Origin: Afipia sp. Root123D2
GTDB taxonomy: Bacteria; Pseudomonadota; Alphaproteobacteria; Rhizobiales; Xanthobacteraceae
DNA length: 64,000 nucleotides
Reading direction: 5' to 3'
NCBI RefSeq assembly: GCF_001425835.1
Contig: NZ_LMDP01000002.1
Coordinates: 186,001-250,000, forward strand
This document shows positions 35,221-45,069 of this stretch, one piece after another. A model generated the notes under the pieces. That model saw only the letters and a list, made by a program, of their open reading frames with translations. It made no database searches and had not been told where the DNA came from. Numbering within the stretch: the stretch's first letter is position 1; every line of letters starts with the position of its first letter. The translations under genes were made by a program, and so were the position numbers.

Positions 35221-35553
35221 AGGGCATCTGAAGGTCATGAAACATCGACGCTCGGATAGTGTCACAGGATGTCGCTCACAACAACCATGTGGGTTTTCGA
35301 GACGTGCCGCTGTTTCAGCCGTGCACTTTCGCTTCGGGTCCGAGCCGATGTTGATACTGTCCGCTTTTCGCCAAAAGCAGACGTCGCCTGGGTAAGCGGC
35401 GCCGTCAGTTGTTCGAACAGATATTCGGGACCGAGACAGCCGAGCGAATTACCTCACCCATCCGCCACCACACCGCCGCGACGGCGAATGTCGCGGGTGA
35501 TGGGGAAATCTCTCCATCCGGTGTGCGGCGCAAAATGATCTTGGATGTGTTCC
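35221..35553. other. Intergenic region with a rhizobial-type hairpin repeat
   Basis: No gene is supported in this 333-base stretch. It contains the hairpin at 35359-35382 and lies between the metallopeptidase gene and a decayed regulator, so it probably marks a rearranged spot. Confidence 0.5.
35359..35382. repeat. Hairpin repeat of the type scattered in Bradyrhizobium-like genomes
   Basis: The stem GTCCGCTTTT pairs with AAAAGCAGAC around CGCC with one mismatch. The surrounding sequence reads, in one frame, like the short spurious peptides ('FRFGSEP', 'SAFRQKQTS') that recur in rhizobial annotations because of this repeat. Recognition is from memory of that pattern. Confidence 0.45.
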
Positions 35554-36570
35554 TCAGCCGAGACGCAGACCGCCCGTGAGATTGTGGACGAGTTGCAGCG
35601 CTTCCGACTGACGCCGCGTGCCGGTGCGGTTGAAGATACTCTTCAACTGGGTCCGCGCGGTTTCGTAGGAAACTCCGAGTCGCTCGGCGGCCTGCGGCAG
35701 CGAGACGTCCGCATGGAGCAGCACTAGCAATGCCGCCTCAGCCTTGGTAAGCCCTAGCCCGCGACGGATATCGTCGACCGGCACCGATTCCTGTTCGCGG
35801 AACGGATCGACGATCAGCAGCAAGGCCCGCGCCGCTGCGAAATAATCGCCGGACCGTTCTCGAGCGCGACGCCCTGAACCAGCAGCGGCCGACGCCCCTT
35901 GCCGGCGATGACCACGCTGCGCACACCAGCGGATATGCGGTCCAGGCCAAAACAGAGACCGTGAACCATCTTGCGCAGGTCGTTCGTTTCCTGGCTCAAA
36001 AAGCACGATACTTCGCCACGGGAGATCAGAAGATGCGTGCCGATATAGCCCTCGGCATGGCGATTACAGCGCAGCACCCTGCCGTAGCGGTCAATCAGAA
36101 GGCCCGCGCGTCCGATCATGTCAAAGGCATCGGCGACGCCCATGGCGCGTCCGAACGACAGCGAATGAGCGATCAATGCGGCCTGCTGCAAGGGGCCGGA
36201 AAGCTGGAGCAACTTCTTCTGCTCCGCGAACTCAAACGGACCGAGCCGATCGCCGCGCTGGAGCATCAGCGCCCATTCTTCATCCGCAATCTTGATGCCA
36301 ACGCCAGCGGACCAGTTGGCACCGAAGGTTGCCAAAAATCCACGGTAATAGTCGGACTTCCGTGTTTCCTCGCGCGAGGCAAAGTCCTGATCGGTGAAAA
36401 TACCTCGTTTGCGCATGAGAGGCAGGCCGCGCTCGCGCTCATCCTTGAGATGCCAGTCATCGCGGAAGTAAAGCTGAAGCCCGTCGACCGTTGCCGTCGT
36501 CGCCAGCAGAACTGGGAAAGATTACCTCGCCCCCCGGCCAATCGCCAGTGTTTGCGGATGCAATATCCAT
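35554..36570 (-). pseudogene. Decayed LuxR-family regulator (frameshifts and truncated N-terminus)
   Basis: Three pieces in different frames add up to one LuxR-type regulator. An ATG at 36570 gives 'MDIASANTGDWPGGEVIF', which must shift frame near 36.49-36.50 kb to reach 'VDGLQLYFRDDWHLKDE' and 'IFTDQDFASREETRKSDYY'. That frame continues to 'LLVQGVALENGP' and must shift again near 35.85 kb to reach 'DYFAAARALLLIVDPF' and the HTH 'LTKAEAALLVLLHADVSLPQAAERLG'. An in-frame TAA lies just upstream of the middle piece, and the usual N-terminal 80-100 residues are missing. It is almost certainly non-functional unless the sequence has errors. Confidence 0.8.
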
Positions 36571-36973
36571 TACGGATCTAAAAAGGGATAGACAACGGGA
36601 ACTATTTGCATGGGCTTTGGAGAATTGCGATACGCTTGGAATGCGATAATTCGGCTACGCTCAAATGACGGATCTGGAACGCGTTCTCGTCGAAGGCATT
36701 TGACCGTTCAAAAGCCCTGCCCCGGCGTCTGACGACGAGCTAACCTTCCGAATATCCGTTAAGGGTCATAAACGGACATGACTTCGGCGGATCTGTTCAG
36801 CGAAGAGGAACGAGATCTCTCATTTTCCAGAGGGTAGGATTGAACGACCGCTCAAGAACCATCTCTTGCTGAAAAGCTGGTTTAGGCTTTGAGAGCCGCC
36901 GCTGTGTTTAGCGCTCCAGCGGTCATGGCACGGAACTAACAGGGCAAAAGCCTTGTGACTTGGGAGGACGACG
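36571..36973. other. Intergenic region upstream of tctB
   Basis: These 403 bases hold no convincing gene. They presumably contain the tctBA promoter. No FixK box, sigma-54 site or strong repeat was found by eye. Confidence 0.5.
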
Positions 36974-37468
36974 ATGAGGGAAACGCCAAGCAGTACCGCG
37001 GAGAAATCCGCCCCAAGATTGATCAGGGGACCGCAGGATTTTTACGGCGGCATGGCGTTGATGGCGGTCGCGCTGTTCGCCCTGTGGGCATCGAGCGACC
37101 TTCAAGGCCTGCGAGGGTTTTCGTTCGGTCCCGGCACCGCGCCGCGGATGTTTGCCGTTCTTCTTCTGGCACTCGGTGCGGGTATCGCCGGGACAGGATT
37201 TTTTGTCGAAGGTCCGCCGTTGCAGCGCTACGGCATTCGCGGACCGTTCTTTGTCAGCCTCTCAGTGCTGTCGTTCGCGGCGACGATCCGCCCGCTCGGC
37301 CTGATCATCTGCGCATTCGCGAGTTTCCTGATCGCAGCAATGGGATCGGATGAAACGCGGTGGAAGGAAACCATCATCGTCGGTGCCTGCATGACACTGG
37401 GATGCGCGTTCCTGTTTTCGTATGCGCTTGGGTTGCCGCTCGACCTTCTCCCATCTATTCTGCGCTGA
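36974..37468 (+). CDS. tctB: Tripartite tricarboxylate transporter small membrane subunit TctB
   Basis: This 164-residue protein has four hydrophobic segments ('GGMALMAVALFALWASSDL', 'MFAVLLLALGAGIAGTGFF', 'PFFVSLSVLSFAATIRPLGLIICAFASFLIAA', 'TIIVGACMTLGCAFLFSYALGLPL'), the TctB plan. 'FGPGTAPRMFA' between the first two is a family signature. A GGGAGG lies before the ATG. The TctA gene starts 7 bases downstream. These transporters take up carboxylates using a proton or sodium gradient. Confidence 0.93.
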   Translation: MRETPSSTAEKSAPRLIRGPQDFYGGMALMAVALFALWASSDLQGLRGFSFGPGTAPRMFAVLLLALGAGIAGTGFFVEGPPLQRYGIRGPFFVSLSVLSFAATIRPLGLIICAFASFLIAAMGSDETRWKETIIVGACMTLGCAFLFSYALGLPLDLLPSILR

Positions 37469-37475
37469 GGGCGTC

Positions 37476-38990
37476 ATGGATATCTTCTCGAATCTTGCGC
37501 TCGGCTTCAGCGTCGCGTTCTCACCCATCAATCTCGGGCTCTGTCTGGTCGGCGCGCTGGTCGGCACTCTGGTCGGCGTGCTGCCCGGCATTGGCACCGT
37601 CGCCACGGTGGCGATGCTGCTGCCGATCACGTTCGGGTTGCCGCCCACCGCTGCGCTCATCATGCTCGCGGGCATTTATTATGGCGCACAGTACGGCGGC
37701 TCGACCACCTCGATCCTGGTCAACATCCCGGGCGAAGCCAGTTCCGTGGTTACAGCGCTCGACGGTTTCCAGATGGCCAAGCAGGGCCGCGCCGGCCCGG
37801 CGCTGGCGATCGCCGCCATCGGCTCGTTCTTCGCAGGGTGCGTGGCAACGGTCTTGATTGCTTTGCTCGGCGCGCCGCTAACCAAGCTCGCGCTGGCATT
37901 CGGACCGGCGGAATATTTCTCGCTGATGGTGCTCGGCCTTGTCTTCGCGATTGTGCTGGCGAAGGGATCGGTGCTCAAGGCGATCGCGATGATCGCGTTT
38001 GGCGTGCTGCTGTCGATGGTCGGAATGGATATCGAGACCGGCGCGTCGCGCATGTCGTTCAACATCCCCGAACTCGCCGACGGTCTCAGTTTTGCGGCGG
38101 TGGCGATGGGTCTGTTCGGATTCGCGGAGATCATCCGCAATCTGGATTCCGGTGCGCAGATGGACCGCGATTTGGTTAAACAGCATATCTCCGGACTGAT
38201 GCCGACAAAGAAGGATCTGAAGGAATCGACGCCGGCCATCCTGCGCGGCACGGTGCTGGGATCGATTCTCGGAATTTTGCCCGGCGGCGGCGCGGTGATT
38301 GCGTCGTTTGCAGCCTACACGTTCGAGAAGAAGATCTCGAAGCATCCCGAGCGATTTGGTCACGGTGCCATCCAGGGTGTCGCCGCTCCCGAGAGTGCCA
38401 ACAACGCAGCGGCGCAAACCTCGTTCATTCCGCTACTCACGCTTGGCATTCCACCCAACGCGGTGATGGCACTCATGGTCGGCGCGATGACTATTCACGG
38501 CATCGTACCCGGACCTCTGGTGATGCAGAAGCAGCCCGATCTGGTCTGGGGCATGATCGCCTCGATGTGGATCGGCAACCTGATGCTGCTCATCATCAAC
38601 CTGCCTCTGGTCGGCATCTGGGGGCGGCTCTTGCGGGTACCTTACCGGCTGTTGTTCCCCTGCATCGTGGTCTTCTGCGCTATCGGCATCTATTCGGTGA
38701 ACAACGCGCCGACGGACGTGGTTCTGACGGCGGCTCTCGGCATCGTCGGCTACTGGCTGGTGAAACACGAGTTCGAGCCGGCCCCCCTGCTGCTCGGCAT
38801 GGTGCTCGGCCCGCTGATGGAGGAAAATCTCCGCCGCGCCTTGGTGATCTCGCGCGGAGATTGGTCTGTCTTCGTAACGCGTCCGCTGTCCGCGACGTTG
38901 ATGGCGGTCGCCGCGTTTCTCCTCGTTCTCGCGGTGTTGCCGTCACTTCGCAGGAAGCGCGACGAGGTGTTCGTCGAATCAGAGAACTGA
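37476..38990 (+). CDS. tctA: Tripartite tricarboxylate transporter large membrane subunit TctA
   Basis: This 504-residue, about twelve-helix protein starts 'MDIFSNLALGFSVAF'. Signature motifs are 'VGTLVGVLPGIGTVATVAMLLP', 'GIYYGAQYGGSTTSILVNIPGE' and 'GILPGGGAVIASFAAY', the two inverted-repeat halves of TctA. A longer upstream reading frame overlaps tctB and lacks similarity. The periplasmic receptor TctC is not encoded on either side, so the ligand cannot be inferred from the operon, and a distant TctC must serve it. Confidence 0.95.
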   Translation: MDIFSNLALGFSVAFSPINLGLCLVGALVGTLVGVLPGIGTVATVAMLLPITFGLPPTAALIMLAGIYYGAQYGGSTTSILVNIPGEASSVVTALDGFQMAKQGRAGPALAIAAIGSFFAGCVATVLIALLGAPLTKLALAFGPAEYFSLMVLGLVFAIVLAKGSVLKAIAMIAFGVLLSMVGMDIETGASRMSFNIPELADGLSFAAVAMGLFGFAEIIRNLDSGAQMDRDLVKQHISGLMPTKKDLKESTPAILRGTVLGSILGILPGGGAVIASFAAYTFEKKISKHPERFGHGAIQGVAAPESANNAAAQTSFIPLLTLGIPPNAVMALMVGAMTIHGIVPGPLVMQKQPDLVWGMIASMWIGNLMLLIINLPLVGIWGRLLRVPYRLLFPCIVVFCAIGIYSVNNAPTDVVLTAALGIVGYWLVKHEFEPAPLLLGMVLGPLMEENLRRALVISRGDWSVFVTRPLSATLMAVAAFLLVLAVLPSLRRKRDEVFVESEN

Positions 38991-39289
38991 CAGAATGAGC
39001 CCCGAATTCGTTGCGTGGTATCGCTAATGCCGCGCAGTGAATTTTCCAGTGAACAGGCAATTTCGTTCCTGTCCGTAACTCGCAAAGAGCTGATCGACCT
39101 GAAAAGACTCCCATGCCGACGATCATGGCAATGAATCGATTCAGCGCATCATATTTCAACAGCGATTGTTCGATCCAAAATGCGATGCCGGAACAATCGG
39201 ACACCAAGTCTGTGAATCCAGCACTCCTTGCGTTCGATCATCGGCTCACCCCCGAGACGTTCGCGGGTTACCGCCCTATTCCCCGGACC
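38991..39289. other. Convergent intergenic region between tctA and napC
   Basis: Nothing recognisable was seen in these 299 bases. The tctA and nap transcripts converge here, and no clear hairpin with a T tract was found. Confidence 0.5.
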
Positions 39290-40015
39290 TCACTCACCCG
39301 CAAGCGCACCTGGGGTGGTTGAAGCAAGGAAACGCAGCAATGATTGCCGTTGAAGCTCAATGGAACTTTGCCGGTCGCGCATTTCCGGCGGCGCGCGCCA
39401 GCCCGGCTCGATTCCGGTCATGTCCGGCAGTTCGTGCGCTATACCCTTGTGACAATCGATGCATGTGCGTTCGCCCGACACCAGATAGCGGGTGTGGATC
39501 TCCGCGGCTCGCCGCGTCTGCTTGGTGAAATCCATCGCGATGGCGGAATGGCAATTCCGGCATTCGAGTGAATCGTTGGCCTTGAGCCGAGCCCATTCGT
39601 TCTTGGCAAGTTTGATCCGCATATCGAGAAATTTCTGACGCGTCGAAATGGTGCCGAATATCTTGCCCCAGACCTCCTTCGAGGCCTGCATCTTGCGCGC
39701 GATCTTGTCAGTCCAGTCGTGCGGCACGTGGCAATCGGGACAGGTCGCGCGAACGCCGGAGCGATTCGAGAAATGGACGGTGCGCTGCAGTTCCTGATAC
39801 ACGTTGTCGTGCATCTCATGGCATGAGGTGCAGAACTTTTCGGTATTGGTAATTTCCAGCGCGGTATTGAACGCGCCCCAGAACATGACGCCGCACACAA
39901 AGCCGCCGAGGGTGAGAAAACCGAGACTGAAATAGACGCTGGGCCGGCTCGCGATCCGCCAGAACCATAGCAACATCTGCCAGAACCAAAGCAGCAGAGC
40001 TTTCAGTTTTGCCAT
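39290..40015 (-). CDS. napC: Membrane-anchored tetraheme c-type cytochrome NapC
   Basis: This 241-residue protein of the NapC/NirT family has an N-terminal membrane anchor ('[24 protein letters not shown]') and four CxxCH heme sites: CTSCH, CPDCH, CRNCH and CIDCH. It takes electrons from quinol and passes them to NapAB in the periplasm. A longer reading frame upstream overlaps napB and is rejected. It is the last gene of the napEDABC operon. Confidence 0.96.
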   Translation of the reverse strand: MAKLKALLLWFWQMLLWFWRIASRPSVYFSLGFLTLGGFVCGVMFWGAFNTALEITNTEKFCTSCHEMHDNVYQELQRTVHFSNRSGVRATCPDCHVPHDWTDKIARKMQASKEVWGKIFGTISTRQKFLDMRIKLAKNEWARLKANDSLECRNCHSAIAMDFTKQTRRAAEIHTRYLVSGERTCIDCHKGIAHELPDMTGIEPGWRAPPEMRDRQSSIELQRQSLLRFLASTTPGALAGE

Positions 40016-40022
40016 GTCGCTC

Positions 40023-40487
40023 TCACTGCTTGGGGTCGTGAACCTGGAGCATGTCCTGGAACGTGTTTGGCACCAGCGGTTTGGCGTCAGTCTGCTCGAC
40101 GTGACATGCGGTGCAGAAATAGCGCCGCGGCGTGACATCCGCGAGAACCTGGCCATCGCGGTCCATGAAATGCGTGACGCTGATCATCGGCGCGCCAGAC
40201 CCTTCCGTATACTGGCGACGATGACAATCCAGACAACGATTAGTCTTCAGCGTGAGCTGATAGCCGTCGATAGAATGCGGGATCACTGGCGGCTGTTCGG
40301 GATAATTGCGCATCACGCGCTTGTCGTCGGTGATCGGGCGCGCGAGCGGCGGGATCGGCGCCTCGCTCATGGGCACCGCGTTGCCGGTGACGCGCGGCAC
40401 GATCTGTGGCGCATTCTGCGCGTAGATCGCGCCCGTTAGAAAAATAACGAACCCGCTCAGGAGCGCGCCCATTAGAGGCCGCACCAT
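40023..40487 (-). CDS. napB: Periplasmic nitrate reductase diheme cytochrome NapB
   Basis: This 154-residue protein has a signal peptide ('[24 protein letters not shown]') and two heme sites, 'CLDCHRRQ' and '[15 protein letters not shown]', plus the NapB stretch '[24 protein letters not shown]' preceding the first. It carries electrons from NapC to NapA. The start at 40487 (5 bases after the napA stop codon) is chosen; 40520 is an in-frame alternative that would overlap napA. Confidence 0.95.
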   Translation of the reverse strand: MVRPLMGALLSGFVIFLTGAIYAQNAPQIVPRVTGNAVPMSEAPIPPLARPITDDKRVMRNYPEQPPVIPHSIDGYQLTLKTNRCLDCHRRQYTEGSGAPMISVTHFMDRDGQVLADVTPRRYFCTACHVEQTDAKPLVPNTFQDMLQVHDPKQ

Positions 40488-40492
40488 CGCGC

Positions 40493-42988
40493 TTAAACCG
40501 GAGTGATCCTGATCGCGCATTTCTTGAAATCCGTTTGTTTTGAAATCGGATCCGTTGCGTCAAGCGTGGTCTTGTTGATGAGCTGGCTGGCGTCGAACCA
40601 AGGCACGAACACTACGCCGCGCGGCATGCGGTTGCGTCCGCGGATATCGACACGCGTCCTGATTTCGCCGCGCCGGGACGTCAATTTGATCTCGGCACCC
40701 TGATTGACTCCACGCTCGCGCGCATCCTCGGCATGCATGAAACAGCGTGCGCCCGGAAAGGCCTTGTAGAGTTCGGGTACGCGCATGGTCATCGACCCCG
40801 AGTGCCAGTGCTCGAGCACGCGGCCTGTCACCAGCCAAAGGTCGAATTCCTTGTCCGGCGACTCCGCCGGCGGCTCATAGGGAACGGCGATGATTTTCGC
40901 CCGGCCGTCGGGCTGGCCATAAAAATCGATGCTCTTGCCGGGCTTCACATAGGGATCCAGGCCTTCACGATAGCGCCAGCGGGTTTCCTTGCCGTCGACT
41001 ACCGGCCACCGCAGACCGCGTACTTGATGGTAGGTGTCGAACGGCGCGAGATCGTGGCCATGCCCGCGCCCGAACGAAGCGTATTCCTCGAACAAGCCCT
41101 TCTGAACATAAAATTCGAATGCCTTGGATTCGTGATTGTCGTACTCAGCCGGAATTTCGGTCGCCGCAAAGCGATCGACATTTCCATTGCGATACAGAAC
41201 TTCGAACAGCGTCTTGCCGCGATAATTCGGGTTGGCCTGAAGAATATCCTCCGGCCAGACTTCGTCGGTGGTGAAGCGCTTCGAGAATTCCATCATCTGC
41301 CAGAGATCGGAGCGCGCATCACCGGGCGCTTGCACCAGTTGGCGCCAGAAATGGGTACGGCGCTCGGCATTGCCGTAGCTGCCTTCCTTCTCGACCCACA
41401 TTGCCGCCGGCAGGATAACGTCCGCTGCGAGCGCAGTGACGGTAGGATAGGCATCCGATACCACGATGAAATTGTCGGGATTGCGATAACCCGGATAAGT
41501 TTCCTGCGTGTTGTTGGGGGCTGCCTGCAGGTTGTTATTGACCTGAATCCAGTAGAAATTGAGCTTGCCGTCTCGCAGCATCCGATCCTGCTCGACCGCG
41601 TGATAGCCCGGCTTCTCGGGAATGATGCCGCGCGGAATGCGCCAGATCTCTTCGGCGTGCTTGCGGTGCTCGGGATTGGTCACCGTCATATCCGCTGGAA
41701 GCCGGTGGGCAAAGGTTCCGACTTCGCGTGCGGTGCCGCAGGCCGATGGCTGTCCAGTCAGTGAAAACGGCGAGTTGCCGGGCTCGGAGATTTTCCCGGT
41801 CAGGAGATGGATATTGTAGACGAGCTGATTAGCCCAAACGCCGCGCACATGCTGATTGAAACCCATGGTCCATAGCGACATCACCTTGCGCTTGGGATCG
41901 GCATAGAGTTCGGCAAGCTCCTGAAGAAAACCGCGCTCGACGCCGGTCAGCGTGGAGACCTTCTCCAGTGTGTAGTCCTTAACGAACTTCGCATAGGCAT
42001 CGAAGTCAATCTGTTCCACCGCGGCGGGATTGGCCGCGCCTTTCGCTTTCTTCTCAAGGGGATTGTCCGGCCGCAGGCCATACCCGATATCGGTCACGCC
42101 TTTGACGAAAGAAGTATGGTTGTTGACGAACTCCTTGTTGACCCGGCCAGTCGTGATGATGTGGTTGGCGATGTAGTTGAGGATAGCAAGATCGGTGCCC
42201 GGCTTGAACACGATCGGGATGTCCGCGAGATCAGAACTGCGGTGCGTGAACGTGGACAACACCGCGACCTTCACCTGCGGATGGCTCAACCGCCGGTCGG
42301 TAAGCCGTGTCCACAAGATCGGGTGCATCTCGGCCATGTTCGATCCCCACAGGACGAACGCATCCGCGGCCTCGAAGTCGTCGTAGCACCCCATCGGCTC
42401 GTCCATGCCGAAGGTACGCATGAAGGCATAGGCCGCTGACGCCATGCAGTGGCGTGCATTGGGATCGAGATTGTTGGAGCGGAGGCCGGCGCGCATCAGT
42501 TTGGTCGCCGCGTACCCCTCCCATATCGTCCACTGGCCCGAGCCGAACATACCAACGGCGGTCGGCCCCTTCTCCTTGAGCACCGCCTTCAGCCGGGCGG
42601 CCATCAAATCAAAAGCCTCGTCCCAACTCACCAGCGCAAAGTCACCGTTCTTATCGTAAACGCCGTTTTTCTTGCGCATCAGCGGCGTGGTCAGGCGATC
42701 GCCGCCATACATGATCTTCGACAGGAAGTAACCCTTGATGCAGTTCAGTCCGCGGTTCACCTCCGCCAACGTATCGCCGTGCGTGGCGACGACCTTGCCG
42801 CCCTTGACGCCGACCATGACGCCGCATCCGGTGCCGCAGAAACGGCACGGCGCCTTCGACCATTTGATCTGGAGCGATCCGACCCCTTGCGCGACGGGCT
42901 GTGCTATCGCCGGAACGGAGATATTCGCCGCGGCGGCTGCGATGGCGGCGGCCTGCGCCTTGAGCATGTCGCGTCGTGAGAGGCTCAT
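40493..42988 (-). CDS. napA: Periplasmic nitrate reductase catalytic subunit NapA
   Basis: This 831-residue molybdoenzyme reduces nitrate to nitrite. It has a Tat signal ('[17 protein letters not shown]'), a [4Fe-4S] site '[13 protein letters not shown]' with the fourth Cys in '[11 protein letters not shown]', and the Mo-ligating Cys in '[21 protein letters not shown]'. The molybdopterin guanine dinucleotide domains have full length. The ATG at 42988 overlaps the napD stop codon by 4 bases. It is probably used for redox balancing or as the first step of denitrification. Confidence 0.98.
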   Translation of the reverse strand: MSLSRRDMLKAQAAAIAAAAANISVPAIAQPVAQGVGSLQIKWSKAPCRFCGTGCGVMVGVKGGKVVATHGDTLAEVNRGLNCIKGYFLSKIMYGGDRLTTPLMRKKNGVYDKNGDFALVSWDEAFDLMAARLKAVLKEKGPTAVGMFGSGQWTIWEGYAATKLMRAGLRSNNLDPNARHCMASAAYAFMRTFGMDEPMGCYDDFEAADAFVLWGSNMAEMHPILWTRLTDRRLSHPQVKVAVLSTFTHRSSDLADIPIVFKPGTDLAILNYIANHIITTGRVNKEFVNNHTSFVKGVTDIGYGLRPDNPLEKKAKGAANPAAVEQIDFDAYAKFVKDYTLEKVSTLTGVERGFLQELAELYADPKRKVMSLWTMGFNQHVRGVWANQLVYNIHLLTGKISEPGNSPFSLTGQPSACGTAREVGTFAHRLPADMTVTNPEHRKHAEEIWRIPRGIIPEKPGYHAVEQDRMLRDGKLNFYWIQVNNNLQAAPNNTQETYPGYRNPDNFIVVSDAYPTVTALAADVILPAAMWVEKEGSYGNAERRTHFWRQLVQAPGDARSDLWQMMEFSKRFTTDEVWPEDILQANPNYRGKTLFEVLYRNGNVDRFAATEIPAEYDNHESKAFEFYVQKGLFEEYASFGRGHGHDLAPFDTYHQVRGLRWPVVDGKETRWRYREGLDPYVKPGKSIDFYGQPDGRAKIIAVPYEPPAESPDKEFDLWLVTGRVLEHWHSGSMTMRVPELYKAFPGARCFMHAEDARERGVNQGAEIKLTSRRGEIRTRVDIRGRNRMPRGVVFVPWFDASQLINKTTLDATDPISKQTDFKKCAIRITPV

Positions 42989-43296
42989 CGCTCTTCTCCA
43001 TGCCCGGCAGAATCGTCGATCTGCTCGTAAACCATGTTGGCGGATAGCACGCCGTCCCATCCCGAGATTTCGGCGAGCCGCGCGCCCAGCGCACCGCTAT
43101 CCGGCCCTTCGAGAACAATGACGATCTTTGATGCGTTGCGGTGATGAACTTCGACGCCGGGCAGCGCGGACAGCAACCGCACGACGTTTTCAAGATGCTT
43201 CGGCAGTACCGAGACGACCGCGCTTGAGATGTGCAGAGACGACGGCTGAACCTGCCCTGATAGAAACGACCGTCGTGAGACCCGATCGCTTTTCAT
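42985..43296 (-). CDS. napD: NapA signal-peptide-binding chaperone NapD
   Basis: This 103-residue protein contains the NapD fold ('[19 protein letters not shown]', '[20 protein letters not shown]'). NapD binds the NapA Tat signal to delay export until cofactor loading. Unusually, its own N-terminus reads '[12 protein letters not shown]', which looks like a twin-arginine motif but lacks a following hydrophobic stretch, so export is unlikely. It overlaps napA by 4 bases. Confidence 0.94.
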   Translation of the reverse strand: MKSDRVSRRSFLSGQVQPSSLHISSAVVSVLPKHLENVVRLLSALPGVEVHHRNASKIVIVLEGPDSGALGARLAEISGWDGVLSANMVYEQIDDSAGHGEER

Positions 43297-43304
43297 GGTG
43301 CCTC

Positions 43305-43499
43305 TTAGGGTGGCGGCCCCGGCGGGCCCAACACAAGTTGCGACATCCAGACTACAAAACCATATCCGCCAACAATGCCAACGGCAACGATCGGCCAGAT
43401 CAGCGCAGCAATAATGGAAAATACAATGAATTCGTCGCGCCGCGTATGCGGGGGGACGGGATGATCTCTGGCTTCGGACTGGTCGGAAACCGTGTCCAT
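43305..43499 (-). CDS. napE: Periplasmic nitrate reductase accessory protein NapE
   Basis: This 64-residue, single-helix membrane protein has the NapE signature 'RRDEFIVFSIIAALIWPIVAVGIVGGYGFVVWM' (contiguous helix, charged lead). It is the first gene of napEDABC. The ATG at 43499 is chosen; a longer frame has no similarity. The role of NapE is unclear, and it is associated with NapC electron transfer. Confidence 0.9.
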   Translation of the reverse strand: MDTVSDQSEARDHPVPPHTRRDEFIVFSIIAALIWPIVAVGIVGGYGFVVWMSQLVLGPPGPPP

Positions 43500-43642
43500 G
43501 AGTGCGCCTTTTGGAAGGACATCCACCGGGTACAGGTTATCGGTGCGTGACGGGTGCGGCAAGATCAAAATAGCCGCGAAGAGCGACAGAGCGAACTATC
43601 CGATTAACCCGAAGACCAAGATGCCAGATAATGGACCCCACT

Positions 43643-43678
43643 GATATGAAATTTGGATCCCTTAGGAGATCTCATATC
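43643..43678. promoter_or_regulatory. Inverted repeat in the nap upstream region
   Basis: GATATGA (43643-43649) and TCATATC (43672-43678) are exact inverted repeats 22 bases apart, about 145 bases upstream of napE and 130 beyond the APC stop codon. It may be an operator for nap or a weak structure at the end of the APC transcript. No good FixK/FNR box was found in this gap: only half of one, at 43565, matches. Confidence 0.35.
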
Positions 43679-43809
43679 GACGAAATAGCGAAATCGCCTA
43701 CCTAAAACGGGCGATTGATGCGGCACGCTGACAGACAAGAAATAATCATCAAGAGCCGCACAATTCTGCCAGGATACATGCTGTCGAGCGTTACGATATA
43801 TCGCGCTCG

Positions 43810-45069
43810 TCACTTGAGAAACGAACTCGCTATCATCGCGATGCAGGCAATAACCCCTAGCGCTGGTACCCAGATCGGCACGCTGACATGAGGATGCGAA
43901 GATAAGGCCCCCCGATACCGAAGCCTCAGCAATGCTATATTGACCAGAGCAAAGACCACAAGGGTTGCCAGCGACGTTCCTTCCGCCAGCCAAGCGAACG
44001 GGACCGACAGCGCGAGCGGCATCACACAGGCCACGATCAATGCAGTCGCCATAACGGGTGTTCCTGTAGCAGGATGAACCCCCGCAAGCGCGTTTGGCAA
44101 ATCTCCATCGCGCGCTAATCCGTAAATTACGCGCGAGGCCATGGTCATCTGGGCTAGAATCGTATTCAGGGTCGCAACAATCGCGATAAAGCTGATCGCC
44201 CTCGGACTAACCTCTGCCACCGCGCGAAAGACCAGGCTGAGCGGTGCCGGCGACAACGCAAGGCGTTCAATCGACACGGTACTAACTGCAACTGCCGCAA
44301 CGAGAACGTACAACACGGTCGATATGATCAGCGTCAACACCATTGCGCGAGGAATGTCCCGGCGCGGCTGCTTAGCCTCTTCAACCACATTGGCTAAATC
44401 CTCGAAACCGATGAAAGCGAAGAAAGCCAGCAGGCTGCCAAGCGCAATACCGGACAGCGCTGTGGCCTCCAACGGTGGAACATTCGTGAGCGTTGCAGCG
44501 ATTGGAACGTCCGAATAGATAGCGGTGGCAATAATCGCAACGAGGCCCCCCACTTCAATCATCGTGAACAGGCTGGCCAGCAACACCGATTCTAGAATGC
44601 CCCACGCCGCGACGACCCCGAGGATAACGACAACCGCCACAACGATCAGGTCTCTGGGCCAGTCCAGAAACTGCTGGATGTAACCGGCGGCCCCCAGCGC
44701 CACAGCCGCGGAGGAAACCGTCGCAATGCCGATCGTCAGCAAACCAACCAAAATAGAAAGTGAACGCGACTCGAAGGCGGCCCTTACATATGCCGCCTCT
44801 CCTGCGCTAACCGGAAACCGCGTGCACAATTCAATGTACGAAGCGACGGTGAGCGCCATGATGGCAGCGGCGAGCAGAAACGACCACGGTGCATAGACAC
44901 CGGCGTGACCGGCAACCGTGCCAATGAGCACATAAATACCCGCGCCAATCGTGATGCCGGTGCCATAAAGAACAAGCAACGGCAGCCCAAGGCGTCGTTT
45001 GAGTGTCGTGACGGTGAACGGCGCGCGGGACGTCACACCGGCGAGAATTGGGGGTGCGCGGCCTGTCAT
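43810..45069 (-). CDS. APC-family amino acid permease
   Basis: This 419-residue, about twelve-helix protein opens with the APC motif 'LPLLVLYGTGITIGAGIYVLIGTVAG' and 'SFLLAAAIMALTVASYIELCTRFPVSAGEAAYV', and has 'FFAFIGFEDLANVVEEAKQPRRDIPRAM' in the middle, a signature for cationic or neutral amino acid transporters. Its start overlaps the stop codon of cytochrome b561 (ATGA), so the pair is cotranscribed. Why a permease is coupled to a cytochrome is not known. Confidence 0.92.
   Translation of the reverse strand: MTGRAPPILAGVTSRAPFTVTTLKRRLGLPLLVLYGTGITIGAGIYVLIGTVAGHAGVYAPWSFLLAAAIMALTVASYIELCTRFPVSAGEAAYVRAAFESRSLSILVGLLTIGIATVSSAAVALGAAGYIQQFLDWPRDLIVVAVVVILGVVAAWGILESVLLASLFTMIEVGGLVAIIATAIYSDVPIAATLTNVPPLEATALSGIALGSLLAFFAFIGFEDLANVVEEAKQPRRDIPRAMVLTLIISTVLYVLVAAVAVSTVSIERLALSPAPLSLVFRAVAEVSPRAISFIAIVATLNTILAQMTMASRVIYGLARDGDLPNALAGVHPATGTPVMATALIVACVMPLALSVPFAWLAEGTSLATLVVFALVNIALLRLRYRGALSSHPHVSVPIWVPALGVIACIAMIASSFLK

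Noticed and set aside
36841-36860. TTGA and TCAA arms upstream of tctB
   Set aside because: They are separated by 8 bases rather than 6, which does not fit FixK/FNR spacing.
43561-43570. Half FixK/FNR site upstream of napE
   Set aside because: Only ATCAA is conserved. The other arm reads TGCG, not TTGA, so it was not called.
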